Assembly (NCBI RefSeq): GCF_013520985.1
Contig: NZ_JACDTY010000032.1
Location: forward strand, 1 to 42,500
Reading direction: 5' to 3'
DNA from: Mesorhizobium neociceri
GTDB taxonomy: Bacteria; Pseudomonadota; Alphaproteobacteria; Rhizobiales; Rhizobiaceae
Length of the DNA stretch: 42,500 nt
The notes below the pieces were generated by a model. It was not told the origin of the DNA, made no database searches, and was given only the letters and a program-made list of their open reading frames with translations. Of the stretch, positions 15,198 to 21,423 are shown in pieces; position 1 is the first letter of the stretch, and every line of letters starts with the position of its first letter. Made by a program: the position numbers and the translations under genes.

Positions 15198-15254
15198 CTT
15201 AACGCGGGCCCCGTTTCATCGCCTGTTAAGCTTGTGCCGTTAACCTTTCTTAAC
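15198..15254 (+). promoter_or_regulatory. TTAA-rich region before the pilin gene, possible CtrA sites
   Basis: Four TTAA boxes fall within 57 bp of otherwise GC-rich DNA: CTTAAC (15198-15203), GTTAAG (about 15225-15230), TTAACCTT (15240-15247) and TTAAC (15250-15254). TTAACC and paired TTAA boxes match CtrA half-sites of alphaproteobacteria, and pilA is a known CtrA target in Caulobacter. Spacing between the last two boxes is one base short of the usual TTAA-N7-TTAA. Confidence 0.35.
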
Positions 15255-15293
15255 AGGTCGGCGGTATGGTCGTGACAAGAGGGATCGACGATC

Positions 15294-15476
15294 ATGAAGA
15301 CATTGCTAAAGCGATTTTTGGAAGACGAAACAGGCGCCACGGCCATTGAATATGGCTTGATCGTCGCCGTGCTGTCGCTTGCCATCGTCGGCGGCGTCGG
15401 CAGGGCCAGCAACGCGATCCAGTTTTTGTTCAGCGACACCAACAGCAAGCTGGCGAACGCCTTCGCCGAGCACTGA
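15294..15476 (+). CDS. Flp/Fap family type IVb pilin
   Basis: A 60-residue pilin precursor. The short leader is followed by the prepilin peptidase motif and the conserved segment GATAIEYGLIVAVLSLAIVG, with the essential Glu-Tyr pair. Cleavage is expected before or within the GATAIEY region by the TadV/CpaA peptidase, and the hydrophobic helix packs the Flp fibre used for surface attachment. The ATG follows GAGGG by 9 bases. No tad/cpa assembly genes are in this window, so this is a solitary pilin gene, probably served by an assembly locus elsewhere. The gene is convergent with the methyltransferase gene, 12 bp apart. Confidence 0.93.
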   Translation: MKTLLKRFLEDETGATAIEYGLIVAVLSLAIVGGVGRASNAIQFLFSDTNSKLANAFAEH

Positions 15477-15488
15477 TCCGGAGCGCTG

Positions 15489-16361
15489 TTACCGCCCGCC
15501 GGGATTTTCCAGTATCGTCTTCAGCGAGACCTTCGCTGAACCCGGCTTCAAGGGCTTTTGCTGCGAGGCATCCGGTGCCCAGCCCGACATCCAGACAACA
15601 GAGAAACTCGCCCTGATCCGGCCATCGGCGTCCGAAAAGCGTTCGGCATAGATCTCGGCGGCACGGGCAAACAGCTTTCGTGCACCCGGCCGCCGGCTGC
15701 GATCGGCCAGCGCACTGGTTTCGCCCATCGCCCTGAGATCGGCGGTGAGGTCGAAGAGAGTGTCGTAGCGCACGGTCACCGTTTCGACGTCGGCCACCGG
15801 CAGCGCCAGGCCGGCGCGCTGCAGCAGCGCGCCGGCGTCGCGAACGTCGGTGAACGGAATGACGCGCGGGCTGGCGCCGCCATAAAGCTCGGTCTCGGCG
15901 GCGAGCAGGCTTTCGCGCAGTTCGGAAAGTGTGCCGGCGCCGGCGAAGGCGCCAAGGAAAAGCCCGTCGGGCCGCAGAGCGCGGCGGATCTGCACCAGCA
16001 TGCCGGGAATGTCGTTCATCGCCTGCAACGACAGAAGCGATACGGCGAGGTCCAGGCTTTCCGGTGGAAACGGCACGGTCTCCGGCGGTGCTACCAGCCC
16101 TGGCTGGCCGTCCAGAAATGCTGCGTCGGCCTCGACGCGCACGATCTCCGCAGCCTTGCCGCTTGCAGCAACCACGTCCGTTGCGTCCGGCGTCTGGCAA
16201 AACAGCACGGCGGCCTTGCCGAATTTGCGCTCGACCGCGCCCAGCCGGTCAGCGAGATCTTCCGCTGCCCGCCGCATCAGAAAATCGGCGCCGGCCACGG
16301 GATGGCCCAATGCCCGGCGCTTGTGTGCCAGCCAGAGCTCTGTATCGATAATGGGCTGCAA
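15489..16361 (-). CDS. SAM-dependent methyltransferase (BioC/NDUFAF5-like)
   Basis: A 290-residue protein starting at a TTG codon: no ATG occurs in frame near the family N-terminus (LQPIIDTELWLAHKRRAL), while AGGGA stands 7 bases before the TTG. The methyltransferase domain (about 40-180) has PFPPESLDLAVSLLSLQAMN and IRRALRPDGLFLGAFAGAGT, the class I motifs IV-VI. The sequence order resembles the mitochondrial complex I assembly factor NDUFAF5 and its alphaproteobacterial relatives, which hydroxylate or methylate a subunit; malonyl-ACP methylation (BioC) is an alternative. The GxGxG SAM motif is degenerate (CQTPDATDVV), as in the NDUFAF5 group. Divergent from comF with 69 bp between starts. 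Confidence 0.78.
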   Translation of the reverse strand: MQPIIDTELWLAHKRRALGHPVAGADFLMRRAAEDLADRLGAVERKFGKAAVLFCQTPDATDVVAASGKAAEIVRVEADAAFLDGQPGLVAPPETVPFPPESLDLAVSLLSLQAMNDIPGMLVQIRRALRPDGLFLGAFAGAGTLSELRESLLAAETELYGGASPRVIPFTDVRDAGALLQRAGLALPVADVETVTVRYDTLFDLTADLRAMGETSALADRSRRPGARKLFARAAEIYAERFSDADGRIRASFSVVWMSGWAPDASQQKPLKPGSAKVSLKTILENPGGR

Positions 16362-16430
16362 GGCAACATCCCTGTTTGTCCGCCTTGTGATATCGTGGCG
16401 CGGACGACAAAGCACGTGGCCGATCCGGTG

Positions 16431-17216
16431 ATGGAGATCAAGAGCCTCGCTCAAACCATGTTGAAACTGGCGATGTTGGACTGGCCGGCGCGGGTGCTGT
16501 TCCCGCCGGTCTGTGCCGGCTGCCGCAGGCATGTCTCTCAGCCCGGCGTTTTATGCGGCGCCTGCTGGCCCAAGCTCAGGCTCTTGGAGCGGCCATGGTG
16601 CGCGGTGATGGGCACGCCATTCACCCACGACATGGGCGAGGGGTTCCTGTCGGCCGAAGCGATTGCCGATCCGCCGCCTTTCGAGCGGGCGCGAGCGGCC
16701 GTTGCCTATTCGGGCGTCGCCCGCCAGATGGTGCAAGGGCTGAAATACCAGGACCGCACCGATCTCGCGCCATGGATGGCGCGCTGGATGCTGCGCGCCG
16801 GCGCTGAGCTGATCGCGGACGCCGATGTCGTCGTGCCGGTGCCGCTGCACTGGCGGCGCTTTTTCAGGCGGCAGTTCAACCAGTCGGCGGAACTGGCAAG
16901 GGCGGTCGCGCAACTCGGTGGGCTGCCTTTCTCGCCCTCGGCGGTCCGGCGCGTCAAGCTTACGCGCCAGCAGGTCGGGCTGGAGCGGCAGGAGCGCGAG
17001 GACAATGTGCGTGCCGCCTTCCGTGTGCCGACGAAAGCGGAAATCGAGATCGCGGGCCGCCGCGTGCTTCTGGTCGACGATGTCTACACCACGGGCGCCA
17101 CCGTGCGCTCGGTCGCCAAGGCATTGAAAAAGGGCGGCGCTGGAGCGGTCGACGTGCTGACCTTCGCGCGCGTCCTGCCGGGGGACTTTCGGGCCGACGA
17201 GTCCGCGACTATATAA
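16431..17216 (+). CDS. comF: ComF family phosphoribosyltransferase-like protein
   Basis: A 261-residue ComF/GntX protein. The N-terminal zinc-finger-like part has FPPVCAGCRRHVSQPG and LCGACWPKLR. The C-terminal type I phosphoribosyltransferase fold has the PRPP loop VLLVDDVYTTGATVRSVAKA, preceded by the typical KYQDRTDLAPWMARWM, VVVPVPLHWRRFFRRQFNQS and KLTRQQVGLERQERE segments. The family is tied to DNA uptake in competent bacteria, but in most alphaproteobacteria its role is unproven. The start at 16431 is the first in-frame ATG after the divergent gene; the ATG at 16458 is an alternative. Followed at 28 bp by grxC, likely in one transcript. Confidence 0.9.
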   Translation: MEIKSLAQTMLKLAMLDWPARVLFPPVCAGCRRHVSQPGVLCGACWPKLRLLERPWCAVMGTPFTHDMGEGFLSAEAIADPPPFERARAAVAYSGVARQMVQGLKYQDRTDLAPWMARWMLRAGAELIADADVVVPVPLHWRRFFRRQFNQSAELARAVAQLGGLPFSPSAVRRVKLTRQQVGLERQEREDNVRAAFRVPTKAEIEIAGRRVLLVDDVYTTGATVRSVAKALKKGGAGAVDVLTFARVLPGDFRADESATI

Positions 17217-17244
17217 GGTCAGGGAAAGGCAGGATTGCTGACAG

Positions 17245-17523
17245 ATGCTCGATGTGACGATCTATACCCGCATGATGTGCGGCTATTGCGCGGCAGCCAA
17301 GCGGCTGCTCGACCGCAAGGGTGTCGCCTACACCGAGCATGACGCTTCCTTTTCGCCGGAACTGCGCCAGGAAATGATTTCACGGGCGCACGGGCGAACC
17401 ACCTTTCCGCAGATTTTCATCGGCGACACGCATGTCGGCGGTTCCGACGAACTCCACGAACTGGAGGCGCGGGGGCAGCTGGACAGGATGCTCGCCAACG
17501 GCTCGACGACACAGAGGGCATGA
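17245..17523 (+). CDS. grxC: Glutaredoxin 3
   Basis: A 92-residue monothiol-exchange protein with the dithiol active site CGYC (C12, C15) at the start of the first helix. The cis-Pro segment TTFPQIFIGDTHVGGSDELH, which binds glutathione, completes the GrxC signature. It reduces disulfides and ribonucleotide reductase in the cytoplasm using glutathione. Length is standard. Its stop overlaps the start of the nitrilase gene by 4 bp (ATGA), so the run comF-grxC-nitrilase-DUF1178 looks like one operon; this order is common in Rhizobiales. Confidence 0.95.
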   Translation: MLDVTIYTRMMCGYCAAAKRLLDRKGVAYTEHDASFSPELRQEMISRAHGRTTFPQIFIGDTHVGGSDELHELEARGQLDRMLANGSTTQRA

Positions 17524-18392
17524 CGATGGGTGTTTTCAAGGCAGCGGCGATCCAGATGCGTTCAGGCGAAAGCCCCGAGCGCAACGCGGTCGATCTGGAG
17601 CGGCTGGTGCGTGAGGCGGCAAGCCTGGGTGCTACCTACATCCAGACCCCGGAAATGACCGGGGCGCTGATCCGCGACAAGGAAGCCCGGGCTGCCTCCT
17701 TCACCTCGGAAGACAAGGACATTGTCGTTTCGACTGCGCGCAAGCTCGCCAGCGAACTCGGCGTTTTCCTTCATATCGGCTCGACCGCCATCCTGCGCGC
17801 CGACGGCAAGCTCGCCAATCGGGCGCTGCTGTTTGGACCGGACGGCGCCACGCTCGCCACCTACGACAAGATCCACATGTTCGACGTCGATCTCGACAAT
17901 GGCGAGAGCTGGCGCGAATCCGCAGCCTATGAGCCGGGCACCGAGGCCGTCGTCACCGACATCGATGGCGCGAGACTCGGCTTTGCCGTCTGCTACGATC
18001 TGCGCTTTCCGCAGCTGTTCCGCGCCGAGGCGCTGGCCGGCGCCGACCTTTTGTCGGTACCTGCCGCCTTCACCCGCCAGACCGGCGAGGCGCACTGGCA
18101 TGTGCTGCTGAGGGCGCGCGCCATCGAGAACGGCGCCTATGTGGTTGCCGCGGCCCAGGGCGGCCTGCATGAGGACGGCCGCGAGACTTACGGCCATTCG
18201 CTGATCGTAGATCCGTGGGGGCGCATCATCGCCGAGGCGGCGCATGCCGAGCCTGGCGTAATCGTCGCCGAGATTGACACCGCGCAGTCTTCGGCCGCGC
18301 GCAAGAAAATCCCCAACCTCAAGAACGCGCGCGATTTTGCCGTCAATGCGGGCACGGCCGAGGCGCCCCGGCTCAGGGGCGCGGCCTCGTGA
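17520..18392 (+). CDS. Carbon-nitrogen hydrolase (nitrilase superfamily, Nit-type)
   Basis: A 290-residue amidohydrolase with the catalytic triad visible: E45 in QTPEMTG, K117 in YDKIHMFDVDL and C158 in FAVCYDLRFP. These contexts match the Nit1/Nit2-like branch (deaminated glutathione amidase or omega-amidase), rather than true nitrilases. VPAAFTRQTGEAHWHVLLRA and RAIENGAYVVAAAQGG are further family marks. Sitting directly behind grxC, a role in repairing deaminated glutathione is attractive, but this is inference. The gene overlaps grxC by 4 bp and the following DUF1178 gene by 4 bp. A second ATG at 17526 is an alternative start. Cytoplasmic. Confidence 0.92.
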   Translation: MTMGVFKAAAIQMRSGESPERNAVDLERLVREAASLGATYIQTPEMTGALIRDKEARAASFTSEDKDIVVSTARKLASELGVFLHIGSTAILRADGKLANRALLFGPDGATLATYDKIHMFDVDLDNGESWRESAAYEPGTEAVVTDIDGARLGFAVCYDLRFPQLFRAEALAGADLLSVPAAFTRQTGEAHWHVLLRARAIENGAYVVAAAQGGLHEDGRETYGHSLIVDPWGRIIAEAAHAEPGVIVAEIDTAQSSAARKKIPNLKNARDFAVNAGTAEAPRLRGAAS

Positions 18393-18814
18393 TCCGCTTT
18401 GCCCTGATCTGCGAGCATGAGCACGAGTTCGAGGGCTGGTTTCGCAGCAATGACGATTTCGACACGCAGAAGAAGCGTGGCTTCGTCGATTGCCCGACCT
18501 GCGGTTCGCACAAGGTGCAAAAGGCGCTGATGGCGCCGGCCGTCTCCACCGCGCGCAAGCAGGAAACAATCGCGCTGGCCATGGGCGAAGCCCAGAAGCA
18601 GGCGTTGGCGCAGCTGAAGGCGATGGCCGAGAAGGTGCGCGAGAATGCCGACTATGTCGGCGACAAGTTCGCCGAGGAAGCGCGCAAGATCCATTTCGGC
18701 GAAACCGATGCGCGCGGCATTTATGGCGAGGCGACGCTGGACGAGGCCAAGAGCCTGGCCGAGGACGGCGTCGAGTTCATGCCGATCCCGAGCTTTCCCG
18801 ACGAGCGAAACTGA
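18389..18814 (+). CDS. DUF1178 family protein
   Basis: A 141-residue protein starting with GTG, whose start overlaps the preceding stop (GTGA). It shows the full DUF1178 pattern: FALICEHEHEFEGWFRSNDD at the start, a zinc-ribbon-like pair CPTCGS, the MAPAV block, and a helical second half ending in GEATLDEAKSLAEDGVEFMP. The family is widespread in alpha- and betaproteobacteria, and no function is established; the two Cys and the early CEHEH suggest metal binding. Last gene of the comF-grxC-nitrilase unit; it converges on the MarR gene 4 bp away with no visible terminator. Confidence 0.9.
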   Translation: MIRFALICEHEHEFEGWFRSNDDFDTQKKRGFVDCPTCGSHKVQKALMAPAVSTARKQETIALAMGEAQKQALAQLKAMAEKVRENADYVGDKFAEEARKIHFGETDARGIYGEATLDEAKSLAEDGVEFMPIPSFPDERN

Positions 18815-18818
18815 GCGA

Positions 18819-19304
18819 TCAACTCGCGCTATCGATCAATTTGCCAAGCAGTTCAGCCAGCTTCTCCCGTTCGGCAACGGTCAGGCCGGCGAGGATTTCG
18901 TGTTCGTTGGCGACGTGGGCGGCCAGAGCCTCGTCGATCAACGCCAGGCCCTTTTCGGTGAGTTGGACGACGATGCCGCGCCGGTCGTTGGGGTGGGGGC
19001 CGCGCAGGATCAGGCCGGCCTTTTCCAGCCGGTCGAGCCGGTTGGTCATGGCGCCCGATGTCACCATCGTCGCTTCGTAGAGAGCGGTCGGCGTCAGCGC
19101 ATAAGGCTGGCCGGATCGGCGCAACGTCGCCAGCACGTCGAACTCGCCGGCCTGCAGTCCGAAGCGGGCGAAGAGCGGCGCGAGGCGTTCGCGGGCGACC
19201 AGCGACGAGGCTTCGTTCAATCGCCCGAGCACCAGCATCGGTGAAACGTCCAGATCCGGCCGTTCCCGTTTCCACTGCTCGACCGCCTTCGCCGCGCGAT
19301 CCAT
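18819..19304 (-). CDS. MarR-family transcriptional regulator
   Basis: A 161-residue winged-helix regulator. The core reads LQAGEFDVLATLRRSGQPYA, LTPTALYEATMVTSGAMTNR and LDRLEKAGLILRGPHPNDRR, which covers the recognition helix and the wing with its DRR motif. Flanking helices form the usual dimer interface. The ATG at 19304 is preferred to the GTG at 19313, because GGTGAG lies 5 bases before it. The gene is divergent from an EamA transporter, and an operator-like palindrome fills the gap, so it probably represses both itself and the transporter in response to an unknown small ligand. Confidence 0.92.
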   Translation of the reverse strand: MDRAAKAVEQWKRERPDLDVSPMLVLGRLNEASSLVARERLAPLFARFGLQAGEFDVLATLRRSGQPYALTPTALYEATMVTSGAMTNRLDRLEKAGLILRGPHPNDRRGIVVQLTEKGLALIDEALAAHVANEHEILAGLTVAEREKLAELLGKLIDSAS

Positions 19305-19320
19305 TTGTCTCACCGTTAAA

Positions 19321-19363
19321 TATCTTGACGTTAAGAATCTTTGCGCTATGTTACCTCAAGATA
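19321..19363. promoter_or_regulatory. Probable MarR operator
   Basis: TCTTGACGTTAAGA (19323-19336) is a 14-bp palindrome with one mismatched pair, lying 17 bp from the MarR start. The outer halves TATCTTGA (19321-19328) and TCAAGATA (19356-19363) repeat the same arms at a distance. TTGACG followed by an AT-rich stretch may also be a -35 region. The arrangement suits repression of both divergent genes. Confidence 0.6.
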
Positions 19364-19437
19364 CAGGACCGGCCGAGTGCCGCAAGCGCCAAATTTTGCA
19401 AGTGCCACATGCCGCAAATGAGTGACGGGACCATCCG

Positions 19438-20361
19438 ATGAGATTTCTCTGGGAATCGGCGCTTGGTCTTCTGGTGGTCACCGGCGGCCTGCTCGGCCTG
19501 ACGCTGCCATTCGGCAAGCTGGCGACGGCGGCCGGCGTTCCGGCCATGGTCTGGGCCTTCGTTATCTCGTTCGGCGCCGGCGGCGTCCTGTTGTGCGCGC
19601 TGCTCGCCAGCGGCCAGCGCATGCGGCTCACCCCGCACAGGCTGCGCTATTTCTTCATCACCGCGGCCGTGTCCTATGCCGCGCCTAACCTGCTGATGTT
19701 TTCGGCCATCCCGCATCTCGGCGCCGGCTACACCGGCATCATGTTCACGCTCTCGCCGGTCATTACGCTGGTGTTCTCGATCCTGCTTGGCGTCCGGCGG
19801 CCCAACATGCTCGGCGTCGCAGGCATCGCCGTCGGCTTCATCGGCGCGGTCATGGTGGCGGTGACGCGCGGCGAGGCCGGCCAGCCGGCTGATTTCTTCT
19901 GGGTGGTGATCGGGCTGCTGATTCCGGTCAGCCTTGCCGCCGGCAATATTTACCGCACCGTCGACTGGCCTGAAGGCACCGGTCCGATCGAACTTGCCGT
20001 CGGCAGCCATCTGGCTTCGGCAACGCTGTTGCTGATCGGGATTCTCGTGCTGTTCGGCGTCAGCGCCTTCGCCCCGCTCGGCGGCGTGCCGCTGGTCGTC
20101 GTCGCGCAGGTGGCGTCGGCCGCGGCGATGTTTGCCTTCTTCTTCCGGCTGCAGGCCGTGGGCGGCCCGGTCTATCTCAGCCAGATCGGCTATGTGGCGG
20201 CGGCGGTCGGCCTGTTTGCCGGCACGATCTTTCTCGGCGAGAACTACCAGTTGCTGACCTGGTCCGGCGCGGTCATCGTCACCATCGGCGTGATCATCAC
20301 CACCAAGGCACAAGCCAGCAAGCGTTCGGGGCCAGCAAGCATGAGGGGCCAGAAGGCGTAA
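19438..20361 (+). CDS. EamA/DMT-family inner-membrane transporter
   Basis: A 307-residue integral membrane protein with ten hydrophobic segments arranged as two EamA repeats (about residues 5-140 and 155-290). Typical family pieces are APNLLMFSAIPHLGAGYTGI, the start of the repeat end LGVRRPNMLGVAGIAVGFIG, and YLSQIGYVAAAVGLFAGTIF with FLGENYQLLTWSGAVIVTIG. Members export amino acids, nucleobases or other metabolites; the substrate cannot be told here. It is divergent from MarR and probably controlled by it. The last codons lie in a 17-bp tandem duplication (20344-20377), which may have altered the C-terminus (SMRGQKA). Confidence 0.9.
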   Translation: MRFLWESALGLLVVTGGLLGLTLPFGKLATAAGVPAMVWAFVISFGAGGVLLCALLASGQRMRLTPHRLRYFFITAAVSYAAPNLLMFSAIPHLGAGYTGIMFTLSPVITLVFSILLGVRRPNMLGVAGIAVGFIGAVMVAVTRGEAGQPADFFWVVIGLLIPVSLAAGNIYRTVDWPEGTGPIELAVGSHLASATLLLIGILVLFGVSAFAPLGGVPLVVVAQVASAAAMFAFFFRLQAVGGPVYLSQIGYVAAAVGLFAGTIFLGENYQLLTWSGAVIVTIGVIITTKAQASKRSGPASMRGQKA

Positions 20362-20377
20362 GGGGCCAGAAGGCGTA
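20344..20377. repeat. 17-bp perfect tandem duplication
   Basis: AGGGGCCAGAAGGCGTA occurs twice in direct succession (20344-20360, 20361-20377), across the transporter stop codon. A partial third copy (AGGGCTCAGA) follows. It lies in the short gap to the convergent ubiG gene and looks like slippage-type duplication. Confidence 0.9.
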
Positions 20378-20382
20378 AGGGC

Positions 20383-21132
20383 TCAGACCGACCCCTTCTC
20401 GGCCAGCACCATGTAGTTGACATCCATGTCCTTGGAGCGCTGCCAGCGATCGGCGAGCGGATGGTAGATGACGCCCGTCCTGTCGATGACGGTCATGGCG
20501 GCGTTGCCCAGCGCCTTTTCGAGCTCTTCGGGCCGCACCAGCTTGCCGAACTGGTGGGTGCCGCGCGGCAGCCAGCGCAGCACATATTCGGCGCCGATGA
20601 TGGCCAGACCCAGCGCCTTCAGCGTGCGGTTGATGGTGGCCACGAACATGATGCCGCCGGGCTTGACCATCTCGCCGCACTTGCCGATGAACAGGTCGAT
20701 GTCGGCGACATGCTCGACCACTTCCATGTTGAGGATGACGTCGAATTTCTCGCCGGAATCGGCAAGGTCTTCAGCGGTGGTTGCGCGGTAATCCACGCTC
20801 ACGCCGCCCTCGGCCGCGTGCAGCTTGGCCACCTCGATGTTGGTCGCCGAGGCGTCGGCGCCGACCACTTCGGCGCCAAGCCTGGCCATCGGCTCGCACA
20901 ACAGCCCGCCGCCGCAGCCTATGTCGAGGAAGCGCAGGCCTTCGAACGGCCGCGCCGCCCGCGGATCACGGCCGAAGCGCGCCGCCACCTGGTCCCTGAT
21001 ATAGGCCAGCCGCACCGGGTTGAACTTGTGCAGCGGGCGGAATTTGCCGTTCGGGTTCCACCATTCGGCGGCAAGTGCCGAGAAGCGTTCGACTTCTCCG
21101 GTATCGATCGTCGATCGACGGGGCTCTGGCAT
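20383..21132 (-). CDS. ubiG: Ubiquinone biosynthesis O-methyltransferase UbiG
   Basis: A 249-residue class I SAM methyltransferase that performs both O-methylations of the ubiquinone ring. It opens with the UbiG-specific STIDTGEVERFSALAAEWWN (family: EI..F...A..WWD) and then FRPLHKFNPVRLAYI. SAM motif I is FLDIGCGGGLLCEPMARLGA, motif II VVGADAS, and the active-site loop FDVILNMEVVEHVAD. The ATG at 21132 has GGAG 8 bases upstream; a longer start at 21168 lies in repeat sequence. In many rhizobia ubiG lies directly beside lysC; here two signalling genes (21424-25543) stand between them, which suggests an insertion or a lineage-specific arrangement. Confidence 0.96.
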   Translation of the reverse strand: MPEPRRSTIDTGEVERFSALAAEWWNPNGKFRPLHKFNPVRLAYIRDQVAARFGRDPRAARPFEGLRFLDIGCGGGLLCEPMARLGAEVVGADASATNIEVAKLHAAEGGVSVDYRATTAEDLADSGEKFDVILNMEVVEHVADIDLFIGKCGEMVKPGGIMFVATINRTLKALGLAIIGAEYVLRWLPRGTHQFGKLVRPEELEKALGNAAMTVIDRTGVIYHPLADRWQRSKDMDVNYMVLAEKGSV

Positions 21133-21145
21133 GGGCGGGTCTCCT

Positions 21146-21212
21146 AGAGCTCTTTTATTCTGACGCAATTTCGGACGGAAAACCGGTTCCCACTTTTCCT
21201 GGAATTGCTTGG
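21146..21212. repeat. Dispersed intergenic repeat in front of ubiG
   Basis: AGAGCTCTTTTATTCTGACG followed by a CAATTTC...GGAATTG inverted pair (21170-21176 with 21200-21206) and ACCGGTTCCCACTTTTC. It shares the GGTTCC-x-ACTTTTC block with 15098-15171 and so belongs to the same or a related repeat class. The remainder of 21133-21423 shows no further gene; it must hold the promoters of ubiG and of the diguanylate cyclase gene. Confidence 0.65.
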
Positions 21213-21423
21213 CAGCGCTAGGAAGTCGGGTGTGAGGCCGCGAATGTCAAGGCAACAATTTTCCGTGCTGACATGGTGGAGCACTCTGTCAGGAGCATGT
21301 CAGCTGCCCTAGGCAAAACGCCTGTGGCCCGCTCCCTTAATATCAAATTTACCGGGCTGACAGTTTCCTGACGCGCCGCGCGGAATTGGCATACGTTGCA
21401 ATCCCGAGTATTTGGATGGCCTG

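Noticed and set aside
15558..16430. Long N-terminal extension of comF
   Set aside because: Lies antisense to the methyltransferase gene; comF homology starts only near 16431.
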